A stretch of 49,608 bases of DNA, taken from assembly GCA_021154885.1 (NCBI GenBank), contig JAJKHS010000146.1, positions 1-49,608 of the forward strand. The letters run 5' to 3'. Positions 33,158 to 40,759 of the stretch are shown one piece after another. Made by a program: the position numbers and the translations under genes. The stretch comes from Thermoanaerobaculum sp. (GTDB taxonomy: Bacteria; Acidobacteriota; Thermoanaerobaculia; Multivoradales; UBA5704). Under the pieces are notes generated by a model. It had not been told where the DNA came from and searched no databases. It saw only the letters and a list, made by a program, of their open reading frames with translations. How positions within the stretch are numbered: position 1 is the stretch's first letter; every line of letters begins with the position of its first letter.

Positions 33158-34026
33158 GCAACATCCTGATCGTCTCGCTCCTGTTCTCGGCCATCCGGCT
33201 GACGACGCCGATGCTGCTGGCGGCGCTGGGGGGGCTCTACTCCGAGCGCTCGGGGGTGATCAACATCGCCCTGGAGGGATTGATGCTGGCGGGGGCCTTC
33301 ACCGCCGCGACCATCACCCACTACACCGGGAACCCGTGGGTGGGGCTGGCGGCGGCGATCCTGGCCGGCGCCCTGGTGGCCCTGGTGCACGGGGTGGCGT
33401 GCATCCAGTTCAAGGCCGACCAGGTGGTGAGCGGCACGGCGATCAACATCCTTTTCCTGGGCATCCCGGCGCTTCTCTCGGGCGCTTTCTTCGAGTCGAC
33501 GGGGGCGACGCCCCAACTCCCCAAGGGACAGCTCATCCCCATGGCGCCCATCGTGCTGGCCTTCGCCCTGGTGCCGGTGACGTGGTACGTCCTCTACCGC
33601 ACCCCCTTCGGTCTGCGCCTGCGGGCAGTGGGGGAGAACCCCGAGGCGGCGGATACGGCGGGGGTGGACGTCTCCCGGGTGCGCTATCTGGCGGTGATGC
33701 TCTCGGGGGCGCTGGCGGCGATCGGCGGCGCCTACCTGTCGATCGGCCAGTCGTCGCTCTTCGCCCGCAACATGTCCGCCGGGCGGGGGTTCATCGCGCT
33801 CGCGGCGCTGATCTTCGGCAAGTGGCGGCCGGTGCAGACGATGCTCGCCTGCCTGCTCTTCGGCTTCGCCGAGGCGCTGTCCATCCAGATGCAGGGGGTC
33901 TCGCAGATCCCCGTGCAGTTCATCCAGCTCATCCCCTACGTGCTGACCATCGTCGTCCTCGCCGGCTTCATCGGCCACTCCCGGGCGCCGCGGGCGCTGG
34001 GGTTGCCGTATCAGAAGAAGCGGTAG
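33154..34026 (+). CDS. Nucleoside ABC importer, permease 2
   Basis: The 290-aa protein has about eight membrane segments and the paired-permease signature SERSGVINIALEGLMLAGAF and ADQVVSGTAINILFLGIPAL. It matches YufQ/NupC-type permeases. It is coupled to permease 1 by ATGA overlap and followed by the deaminase gene after 21 bp. Confidence 0.9.
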   Translation: MSNILIVSLLFSAIRLTTPMLLAALGGLYSERSGVINIALEGLMLAGAFTAATITHYTGNPWVGLAAAILAGALVALVHGVACIQFKADQVVSGTAINILFLGIPALLSGAFFESTGATPQLPKGQLIPMAPIVLAFALVPVTWYVLYRTPFGLRLRAVGENPEAADTAGVDVSRVRYLAVMLSGALAAIGGAYLSIGQSSLFARNMSAGRGFIALAALIFGKWRPVQTMLACLLFGFAEALSIQMQGVSQIPVQFIQLIPYVLTIVVLAGFIGHSRAPRALGLPYQKKR

Positions 34027-34047
34027 GACGGCTCCCAAGGAGACCCT

Positions 34048-35811
34048 ATGCGTCGTCTCACCTTGCTGCTGCCGGTCTCCCTCCTGATTGCAGCTTGCCA
34101 TACCGCCCTCCCGGTGTCGGCACCCGCGGGCGCCCCGGCCGGCTCGTATCCGCGCTCGATCGATGAAGCCTTCCAATCCGCCCGCCGGGACCCCAACGCC
34201 CTGCGTGCCCTGCTCCTCGACATGCCTAAAGGGGGCGACCTCCACCACCACCTGACGGGCGCCGTCTATCCCGAGGTGCTGATCCAACTGGCGAGCTACG
34301 AGGGGCTGTATGTAGATGTAGGGAGCTCGTCCTTCCAGCAGTGCCAGGGCGGATCGGCCGGCGATGCCAGCACCAGCCTTCCGATCTCCGCTCCGACCGC
34401 CGACTGCAAGGCCTGCGCGGACGCCAGCTCGTGCAAGAACCCCCTGCCACAGTGCACGAGCGGGACGAAGACGCTGACCGGCTCGTTCGTCCCGGCCTGC
34501 TGCCTGTGCTCCGACGGCAAGTCGTACGACGCGGTCGTCAACGCCCTCTCCATGCGGGGCCAGCCATGGGGGACCCTCGCGGCCCACGACCACTTCTTCG
34601 CCATCTTCAGCAAGCTCGGCCCCGCCGTGCAGGACACCGCCTCCCTCTTCGCGCAACTGCGCCAGCAGGCCTCCCGGGAGAACCTGCTCTACATCGAGAC
34701 CATGACCTCCGCCGCCAGACCGCAGGGGGAGGAGCTGAACGCGTTCCTGGCCAGGTTCTTTGGCGGCAGCTCATCGCCGGGCGCCGCTTTCTGCCAGCAG
34801 TTGATGGCGGGTCCGCTCACTCCCGCGGCCATCAGCGCGGACGGCAAGGCGGTGCTGGCCGCCGCGGACGCCCTGGGCCGGCAGGCCGCGGCGGTGATGG
34901 CCGGCCAGCTCGAGAAAAGCTCGCAGCTCCTGGGTTGCGACGCCCATCCGGACACCCCGGGCTGCGAGGTGACTGTGCGCCGCCAGATCGAGATGCACCG
35001 CACCCTCGATCCCCTCTACGTCTGTGGCGAGGCGTTGCTGGGGTTCGCCGCCTCGCACGCGGACCGCCGGCACATCGTGGGAATCAACATCGTAGCGGCC
35101 GAGGACGCCTACGTCGCGCGCATCGACTATCTCGCCCACATGAACCTCATCGGCAACCTGGGGCGGATCTATCCGGACGTGGGGCGCGCCCTCCACGCCG
35201 GCGAGCTCGCCGAGGGGCTGGTGCCCCCCAACGACCTGCGCTTCCACGTCGGCGCCGCGGTCTGCACGGCCGGCGCCCAGCGCATCGGCCACGGAGTCGA
35301 CATCACCTATGAAGCCGACTCGGGCCAGGTGCTCCGTGCCATGACCGGCAAGACCGGCTGGTGCCCTTCCCGCGCCGCCGGACGGGTCGCGGTCGAGATC
35401 AACCTGGTCAGCAACGCCCAGCTCCTGGGCGTCCAGGGCAAGGAGCACCCCTTCCCGCTGTATCGCGAGGCGGGCGTGCCCGTGGTGCTCGCCACCGACG
35501 ATCCCGGGATCATGCGCACCAGCCTCACCGAGCAGTACCGGCTGGCGGGCCTGGACTATCCGCAGCTCCGCTACGCCGACATCCGCACCCTCAACCGCAA
35601 CAGCCTGGAATACAGCTTCCTGACCGGCCCCTCCATCTGGGAGGACCCGGGCGTCTACCAACGGCCGGTCGCCGCCTGCCGCGCGGCCGCGGGCGGGCTG
35701 GACCTGGACCGCTGCGCCGGCTGGGCCCAGAACCAGGGGGACAATCAGGGGGACAAGGCCCGCGTCCAGGTGGAGCTGGAGCGCCGGCTGCGGGCCTTCG
35801 AGTCTCGGTAA
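34048..35811 (+). CDS. Exported adenosine deaminase-like lipoprotein
   Basis: The 587-aa protein has a lipobox signal (LLPVSLLIAACH), then the adenosine deaminase/ADGF fold: PKGGDLHHHLTGAVYPE (metal HxH), AAVCTAGAQRIGHGVDI (the HGVD metal and base site) and LATDDPGIMRTSLTEQY (catalytic DD). It should deaminate adenosine to inosine outside the cytoplasm. Two insertions are cysteine-rich: residues about 95-165 (DCKACADASSC, QCTSG, ACCLCSDGK) and about 290-330. The family core is about 330-350 aa; this is much longer. It closes the nucleoside importer operon, so salvage is a clear context. Confidence 0.9.
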   Translation: MRRLTLLLPVSLLIAACHTALPVSAPAGAPAGSYPRSIDEAFQSARRDPNALRALLLDMPKGGDLHHHLTGAVYPEVLIQLASYEGLYVDVGSSSFQQCQGGSAGDASTSLPISAPTADCKACADASSCKNPLPQCTSGTKTLTGSFVPACCLCSDGKSYDAVVNALSMRGQPWGTLAAHDHFFAIFSKLGPAVQDTASLFAQLRQQASRENLLYIETMTSAARPQGEELNAFLARFFGGSSSPGAAFCQQLMAGPLTPAAISADGKAVLAAADALGRQAAAVMAGQLEKSSQLLGCDAHPDTPGCEVTVRRQIEMHRTLDPLYVCGEALLGFAASHADRRHIVGINIVAAEDAYVARIDYLAHMNLIGNLGRIYPDVGRALHAGELAEGLVPPNDLRFHVGAAVCTAGAQRIGHGVDITYEADSGQVLRAMTGKTGWCPSRAAGRVAVEINLVSNAQLLGVQGKEHPFPLYREAGVPVVLATDDPGIMRTSLTEQYRLAGLDYPQLRYADIRTLNRNSLEYSFLTGPSIWEDPGVYQRPVAACRAAAGGLDLDRCAGWAQNQGDNQGDKARVQVELERRLRAFESR

Positions 35812-35948
35812 AGGGCTGGACAAAGCGGGGGCGGAGGAGCAGAATACGCAGGAATTTCTCCCCCTCAAGGGCGGGTTTTACAAGATCTAAGTCACCGACG
35901 CGCCTTGTAAAAAAGGCGTGAGAACGACTTCCAGGAGGCCTACTGCGC

Positions 35949-36704
35949 GTGATGCTGGCTAACTCTTCAGCCCCCTTCTGTGTTTCTTCCAAGAAGCGTG
36001 CCCACGGGCTCCTTCGCTCCGCCTCCCTCCTGATCCTCACCGCCTTGATGACGGCGGCCGCTGCCGCTCCTTCCACGGTCCCGGCCGTCTTCACCCAGGG
36101 CGCCGATGGCCTCTCGCCGCAGGTCCTCGCCATGGCGCTCGACGCGGTCTCCTCCGCCCGCGCCCACGGCATCTCGGGGAAGAGCGACCTGTTGACCGTC
36201 ATCGATTATTCCCTGCCTTCGACCCAGCCGCGGCTCTGGGTGCTCGATCTCGCTCGCGGCAAGGTGCTCTTCCACGAGTTGGTGGCGCATGGGGCCGGCA
36301 GCGGCGATAAGGTCGCCACCCGGTTCTCGAACGTCGAAGACAGCCGGGCGACGAGCCTCGGTCTGTTCGTGACGGGCGACACCTACGAGGGAGGCAAGGG
36401 CTACTCGCTCAAGCTCAAGGGCCTGGACGCGGGCGTCAACGACCGCGCCGAAGAGCGCCACATCGTAATGCACGGCGCCTGGTACGTCAGCGCCGACCAT
36501 GCCAGGCAGTACGGCATGCTGGGCCGGAGCTGGGGCTGCCCGGCGCTGTCCCTCCAGGATGCGAAGCCGGTGATCGACGCGATCAAGGGCGGGAGCTTCG
36601 TCTTCTCCTACTCCGCCACCGACCCGGCCTGGCTCCAAGCCGCCTCTTCCCGGAGCCGTGGCGCGGCCCCCGGCAGCAAAGCCGCGGCCAAGTCGACACT
36701 CTGA
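35949..36704 (+). CDS. Murein L,D-transpeptidase-like protein (YkuD_2)
   Basis: The 251-aa protein has a membrane signal (LLILTALMTAAAAAPS) and the YkuD_2 (PF13645-type) catalytic stretch HIVMHGAWYVS with H175 and GRSWGCPALS with C197 as nucleophile. Members often are murein L,D-transpeptidase-like. GTG 35949 has AGGAGG 10 nt before it; an ATG lies at 35952. The basic tail (RGAAPGSKAAAKSTL) is unusual. It is followed by a G:C-rich stem at 36717. Confidence 0.8.
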   Translation: MMLANSSAPFCVSSKKRAHGLLRSASLLILTALMTAAAAAPSTVPAVFTQGADGLSPQVLAMALDAVSSARAHGISGKSDLLTVIDYSLPSTQPRLWVLDLARGKVLFHELVAHGAGSGDKVATRFSNVEDSRATSLGLFVTGDTYEGGKGYSLKLKGLDAGVNDRAEERHIVMHGAWYVSADHARQYGMLGRSWGCPALSLQDAKPVIDAIKGGSFVFSYSATDPAWLQAASSRSRGAAPGSKAAAKSTL

Positions 36705-36716
36705 TTTCCGGATTGC

Positions 36717-36740
36717 CGAGGGCCCCCGGCCGGGGGTCCT
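36717..36740 (+). terminator. Possible terminator stem after the L,D-transpeptidase gene
   Basis: GAGGGCCCCCGG and CCGGGGGTCCTC form an almost perfect palindrome, but no T-run follows (TCTGTGTCTTCC). It may slow or end transcription before the yebC promoter. Confidence 0.4.
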
Positions 36741-36797
36741 CTCTGTGTCTTCCCTCCCCCTTTACTCGGCCGCGACGGACAGGCTAGATTCCCCACC

Positions 36798-37520
36798 ATG
36801 GGACGTATCTTCGAGACTCGAAAACACACGATGTTCGCCCGCTGGGACCGGATGGCGAAGCAGTTCGCCCGGATCGGCAAGGAGATCACCATCGCCGTGA
36901 AGGCGGGCGGGCCCGATCCGGCGGGCAATCCGCTCCTGCGGCGAGTCGTCCAGAACGCGCGCTCGGTCAACATGCCCAAGGACAAGGTCGAGGCGGCGAT
37001 CCGGCGGGCGTCGGGCAAGGAGGCGGCGAGCTATGAGGAGATCCTCTACGAGGGCTACGCCCCGCACGGCATCGCCGTCATGGTCGAGACCGCGACCGAC
37101 AACCCGACGCGCACCGTCTCGAACCTGCGCACCCACTTCAACAAAGGCGGCGGCAACCTCGCGAGCCCGGGCAGCGTCGGCTTCCTGTTCCAGCGGATGG
37201 GCGTCTTCCGCCTGAACCCGGCGGGTCTCGATCAGGACGAGCTGGAGTTGGAGCTGATCGACTTCGGGCTGGAGGAGATCGGCGAGAGCACGGGCGAAAA
37301 GGGCGAGCCGCAGCTCGTGATCCGCTGCGCGTTCGGCGACTTCGGCCATCTGCAGAAGGCCCTCGAAGACCGCGGCATCACGCCGCTCTCCGCCGAGTCG
37401 GAGTACATCCCCGTGACGCCGACCGAGCTGCCCGAGAACCACGCCTCCGAGGTCTTGGGCCTGGTCGACCGGCTCGAACAGGACGACGACGTGCAGAAGG
37501 TCTTCCACAACCTCGGCTGA
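36798..37520 (+). CDS. yebC: YebC/PmpR-family protein
   Basis: The 240-aa protein is full length: [71 protein letters not shown] and [26 protein letters not shown] are the conserved blocks. Family members act as transcription regulators or in translation of proline-rich stretches. TAGATT (36785-36790) lies 7 nt before ATG with no ribosome binding site: a likely leaderless start, with TTACTC at 36762-36767 as a weak -35 at 17-bp spacing. Confidence 0.95.
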   Translation: MGRIFETRKHTMFARWDRMAKQFARIGKEITIAVKAGGPDPAGNPLLRRVVQNARSVNMPKDKVEAAIRRASGKEAASYEEILYEGYAPHGIAVMVETATDNPTRTVSNLRTHFNKGGGNLASPGSVGFLFQRMGVFRLNPAGLDQDELELELIDFGLEEIGESTGEKGEPQLVIRCAFGDFGHLQKALEDRGITPLSAESEYIPVTPTELPENHASEVLGLVDRLEQDDDVQKVFHNLG

Positions 37521-37594
37521 CGCTCTCACTTCTTGAACTCTTTCGCTCTGCCAACGGACTCACTTAAGATGTCCGCCCTGCGAAAGGAGAGACG

Positions 37595-37903
37595 ATGAAA
37601 CGAACCCTGCTCGCCGTGACCGTCCTGGTCGCCGTCTTCGCCCTGGTTCCCGCCTGCCATGCCGCCGAGAATCCGGCTCCTGCTGCAATCCCTGGTGCCG
37701 ATACCGCCGCGGCGGTCCAGACCGCGCTCCCCGCGCCGACGGGCCATTGCGCACCCGCCTTGAGCCAGGAAAAGCCGGACCTCCAGAGCCAGCTCGACGC
37801 CATCTTGACGCCTGCGACCCGTCAGGCCACCCCTTGCTCCAAGTGCTTCCTCCTCGGAGTGGATTGCTGCTCCACCCCCACTGGCGGCACCCGCTGCTGC
37901 TGA
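37595..37903 (+). CDS. Secreted small cysteine-rich protein
   Basis: The 102-aa precursor has a signal peptide (LLAVTVLVAVFALVPACHA). The mature C-terminus ends in CSKCFLLGVDCCSTPTGGTRCC, six cysteines in 22 residues, after a low-complexity Ala/Pro/Gln spacer. AAGGAGA lies 5 nt before the ATG. I recognise no family. It is one of several secreted cysteine-rich peptides in this window, and an exported disulfide-rich peptide is likely. Confidence 0.65.
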   Translation: MKRTLLAVTVLVAVFALVPACHAAENPAPAAIPGADTAAAVQTALPAPTGHCAPALSQEKPDLQSQLDAILTPATRQATPCSKCFLLGVDCCSTPTGGTRCC

Positions 37904-37916
37904 TCCGGGCCTGATT

Positions 37917-37990
37917 CCCGCCCTCTCCCCGCCCCATCCTGCATTGACCTGCCTTCTCCCTCCTCTCCCTCTGGGAGAGGAGGGTCATGA
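37917..37990. repeat. Dispersed CTCTCCC/GGGAGAG intergenic repeat, copy 4 (hairpin)
   Basis: CCCTCCTCTCCC (37958-37969) pairs with GGGAGAGGAGGG (37973-37984) over a TCT loop, 12 bp. Upstream is a CCCTCTCCCC unit. It lies between the convergent secreted-peptide and methyltransferase genes and probably serves as a two-way transcript end. Confidence 0.6.
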
Positions 37991-38021
37991 AGCGAGCCTT
38001 TCCCCTGCGCCACGAGTGAGC

Positions 38022-38873
38022 TCAACGCTGTTTTTGGAAAAGCATCCAGAAGAGGTCGCCCGCCAGATAGGGTAAGGGGATGTTCTGAGGGATGAGCTTT
38101 CCTGCTCCCGCAAGAAGTCGGCCGGGTATCGAGCCGCCAAGCTTGTATTGCAGCAAGGAGATGGCGTGCGCCCCGTTCAGCCATTTCGAGGGCCGGCCGG
38201 AGCCGATCTCGCGAAACCCGAACGGTTCCACGAGATGGCGCAGGGTCGTAGGAGTAAACCAGTGAACGACGCTCGGAGGGCTGTATTCATGCCAATGCCG
38301 TCCGAAGATCCTGGCTACCCAACTATTTCGATTCCACGTCTCGATCAGCCAGAATCCATCCCGGCAAGTGATCTCGGATGCCACCTGCAAAGCCTTGCGG
38401 AGATCTGGGAAATGAGCGACCACCTGGATCATGGTGACGACGTCGAATCGCTCTTCGGTATGGAAGCTCTCCAGGACTCCGGTGTCGACGCGCAGATTCA
38501 GATGACTCCGCGCGTGCTCGCTTATGCGGAGATTGGGTTCAATGCCCCGGCCACTCCATCCTGTGTCAATCAATCCCTGAAGGACGAAGCCTGCGGCAGC
38601 GCCGACGTCGAACACCGTTCCTGGGTGCATGTATTTTTGGAGCAGCCTGCCGTACCGCTGTCCGTGATTTCTCAGCAGGTCCTTCTCGGCGAGGTAGTCG
38701 CTGTAACCGGCTCCACCGCCGTGGAAATACTCATCGCTGTAGATCTGCTCGACATGGCCCGCCGGATTTCCTACGTCGGCGGACTGATGACCGCATTCAG
38801 AGCAGCCGTAGATCCAGTGACGATGCTTGAGGAAGAGGGGCTGCATCGTCCGGTTGCAGATCTGACATTCCAT
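38022..38873 (-). CDS. SAM-dependent methyltransferase with zinc-ribbon N-terminus
   Basis: The 283-aa protein has an N-terminal zinc ribbon (CQIC...CSECGH) then a class I methyltransferase fold: TVFDVGAAAGFVLQGLIDTGWSG is the SAM-binding motif I, GIEPN is the acidic strand end, RFDVVTMIQVVAHFPDLRKAL is motif II. It resembles Methyltransf_23 proteins often found with polysaccharide or lipid modification. No such partner is adjacent. ATG 38873 is used because the zinc ribbon begins there; longer in-frame readings upstream look non-coding. Confidence 0.8.
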   Translation of the reverse strand: MECQICNRTMQPLFLKHRHWIYGCSECGHQSADVGNPAGHVEQIYSDEYFHGGGAGYSDYLAEKDLLRNHGQRYGRLLQKYMHPGTVFDVGAAAGFVLQGLIDTGWSGRGIEPNLRISEHARSHLNLRVDTGVLESFHTEERFDVVTMIQVVAHFPDLRKALQVASEITCRDGFWLIETWNRNSWVARIFGRHWHEYSPPSVVHWFTPTTLRHLVEPFGFREIGSGRPSKWLNGAHAISLLQYKLGGSIPGRLLAGAGKLIPQNIPLPYLAGDLFWMLFQKQR

Positions 38874-38940
38874 ATCTCTGCCATACCTCTGAAGCTCGCT
38901 TGCGTGGCGACCCGACCGCTTGTAGAAGGGAGCGGCAATC

Positions 38941-38961
38941 GCTATCCTCCACCAGGATAGC
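38941..38961. promoter_or_regulatory. Inverted repeat between methyltransferase and cupredoxin genes
   Basis: GCTATCCT and AGGATAGC, 8-bp perfect arms with a 5-nt spacer, lie in the 105-bp divergent gap, just before the cupredoxin Shine-Dalgarno. It may be an operator or mRNA hairpin. Confidence 0.4.
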
Positions 38962-38978
38962 CTGAGAGGAGTCACGCT

Positions 38979-39404
38979 ATGAGAAGAGAGCCGATGAAGC
39001 AAACCGATGACTTGTCCAAGACTTGGCGCTACGCCTTCTGTCTCCTCGTTCCGATCCTCCTCTTTGGTCTGACTGCCGCGATCGGGTCGGAAGAGCCACA
39101 GGGGGAAAAGGCCGCCGCCCCGGTGGAGGTCCGTCTGAGCGAGTACGCCATCGAGATGCCTCAGACCCTCGTCGCCGGGCCGACGACCTTCCTCGTCCGC
39201 AACGAGGGGAAAAAGATCCATAGCTTCAAGATCCAGGGACCGGGTGTCGACGAATTGTTGGCCAAACCCGTGCCACCCCAGGCGAACGGCACGCTCCAGG
39301 TCACCCTGCAGCCCGGTGAATACAAGGTCTACTGCCCCGTCGGCAGCCACGAGCTGAAAGGGATGACGAGGAAACTGCTGGTCACCGCGAAGCAGGGAGG
39401 GTGA
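38979..39404 (+). CDS. Cupredoxin-domain protein
   Basis: The 141-aa protein has one N-terminal membrane segment (about 17-36) and a cupredoxin fold with type 1 copper ligands H81, C119, H124 and M129 (CPVGSHELKGM, the C-x4-H-x4-M form). It is probably a membrane-tethered periplasmic electron carrier or copper protein. ATG 38979 has GAGGAG about 8 nt upstream. An ATG at 38994 is also possible. Confidence 0.85.
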   Translation: MRREPMKQTDDLSKTWRYAFCLLVPILLFGLTAAIGSEEPQGEKAAAPVEVRLSEYAIEMPQTLVAGPTTFLVRNEGKKIHSFKIQGPGVDELLAKPVPPQANGTLQVTLQPGEYKVYCPVGSHELKGMTRKLLVTAKQGG

Positions 39405-39503
39405 GCCACCCTTTGGGGTGGCTGGCGCCCGGACCTTCGTTCTTCCGCCAGAGAACCAGGGGGTTTGCAGTTCCCCTCCGAAGGTAGTATTCTTCCCGTC
39501 GTT

Positions 39504-39872
39504 ATGACAAGACACGACGAGGTAGCGCGAGCAGAAGCCGTGGACATCCGGTTCATCTCACAGGCCCTGCGGCGGGTCAGGCAAGCAGCAGGTTTCCTCC
39601 AAGTGGACGTGGCTGAGAGGAGCGGCCTGACCCGGGCCATGGTCTCGGCGTACGAAGCGGGAAAGTCGACCCCGTCGCTGGGGAGCCTGTCCGCCTATCT
39701 GGGCGCCATTGGACGTGACCTGGGAGACCTCCAGGACGAGGTCAACCGCCTGAGCGGACGGTCCAGCGATGAGCCTGCCGAGGATCGGGAGCGTGCCGTG
39801 GGACGGGCGGTGCTGAAGGCGATCCGGGTGCTGGGATGGGACCTCGTGAGTAAGCCTACGCCGAGCGGCTGA
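39504..39872 (+). CDS. XRE-family helix-turn-helix regulator
   Basis: The 122-aa protein has an HTH_XRE domain (about 12-70): ISQALRRVRQAAGFLQVDVAERSGLTRAMVSAYEAGKSTPSLGSL. The acidic C-terminal part is helical. TAGTAT (39485-39490) lies 13 nt before ATG 39504 with no Shine-Dalgarno, consistent with a leaderless start. It is a lone regulator; target unknown. Confidence 0.85.
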   Translation: MTRHDEVARAEAVDIRFISQALRRVRQAAGFLQVDVAERSGLTRAMVSAYEAGKSTPSLGSLSAYLGAIGRDLGDLQDEVNRLSGRSSDEPAEDRERAVGRAVLKAIRVLGWDLVSKPTPSG

Positions 39873-40002
39873 AACGTCCTCAGCCACGGCGCAGGACTTG
39901 TGGGTCGCCTTACGACTGCGGGCGCCCACCATGGCCGTGCTCCGCTCGGCGGCGAGCCGCTCGAAGGGTACCGGTTCGACCGGCCCAGCTCTACCCTTGC
40001 GC

Positions 40003-40578
40003 CTACCACTCGATGACGTAGGTGCAGGAGTCCGCGCCTTGGGCACGGGTGGGCTGGGTAGTGTCCAGCCGCACTTCGAGGTTCGGCTTGAAGCGCCGGC
40101 CCATGGCGGTGATGATGCCGCGGTCGAATTCAGAAGGGTAGGGGTTGTTGCAGACCATGGCGGCCGAGTTGTCGCCCGTCATCCCCTTGAACTCATAGTG
40201 GCCGATCCCTTCCGTCATCTCGCCCGTCCGCTCGTTCAGCATGGGCTGGCCGTTGAGCCGGTGGCGCAGATGGTAGTTCAAGTCGATGGCCGCCATGCCG
40301 GTGGGCAGGCTGTTGATCCAGTCCGGCCATTCCACGGCCTCCAGGATCTTCTTGCCGATGGCGAACAGTGTGCGCGGGCCGATCTTCTCGGCGATGGTCT
40401 CGAAGGAGTCGAGCCACGCCTGCTGCGGGTACCAGGATTCCGGCTGCGGCTTCCGGATACCATGCTGGGCGAGGATACCCTCCGCGCGGGTCTTGAAATC
40501 TCCCATCCCGTCCACCACCGAAAGGACGACTGCGCCGTAAACTTCTACGCCCGGTCGAAACGCCTTGAACTGTGCCAT
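40003..40578 (-). CDS. Conserved protein, possible V4R-like sensor fold
   Basis: The 191-aa soluble protein starts FKAFRPGVEVYGAVVLSVVDG, continues QPESWYPQQAWLDSFETIAEKIGPRTLFAIGKKI, then GHYEFKGMTGDNSAAMVCNNPYPSEFDRGIITAMGRRFKP, and ends GADSCTYVIEW. The CTYxxxW end and the layout resemble V4R/heme-NO-binding-like small-molecule sensors, but no heme histidine is fixed, so this is a weak comparison. It stands alone between the XRE and S9 genes. Sequence 40579-40759 shows no gene; TAGACT near 40727 may be the S9 promoter. Confidence 0.55.
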   Translation of the reverse strand: MAQFKAFRPGVEVYGAVVLSVVDGMGDFKTRAEGILAQHGIRKPQPESWYPQQAWLDSFETIAEKIGPRTLFAIGKKILEAVEWPDWINSLPTGMAAIDLNYHLRHRLNGQPMLNERTGEMTEGIGHYEFKGMTGDNSAAMVCNNPYPSEFDRGIITAMGRRFKPNLEVRLDTTQPTRAQGADSCTYVIEW

Positions 40579-40759
40579 GTCGAGACAAGCTCCATGAGAT
40601 GTCAGCCGGGTGGACGCACCCGGACGCCTGATGATGTGAATACCGACTGCTGGTTCTTTAGTGCTGCGAGCCCGGTAGAGCGTGACCTTCTCCCGTCTGC
40701 TCCCTGTCCGCGGGCTCATCCCGGGGTAGACTAGGCGGGCGCTGAAGATTGGAGGTCCC

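Noticed and set aside
35880-35935. Terminator after the adenosine deaminase gene
   Set aside because: ACGCGCCTT and AAGGCGTG can pair, but there is no T-run on the coding strand and the stem is weak. Not annotated.
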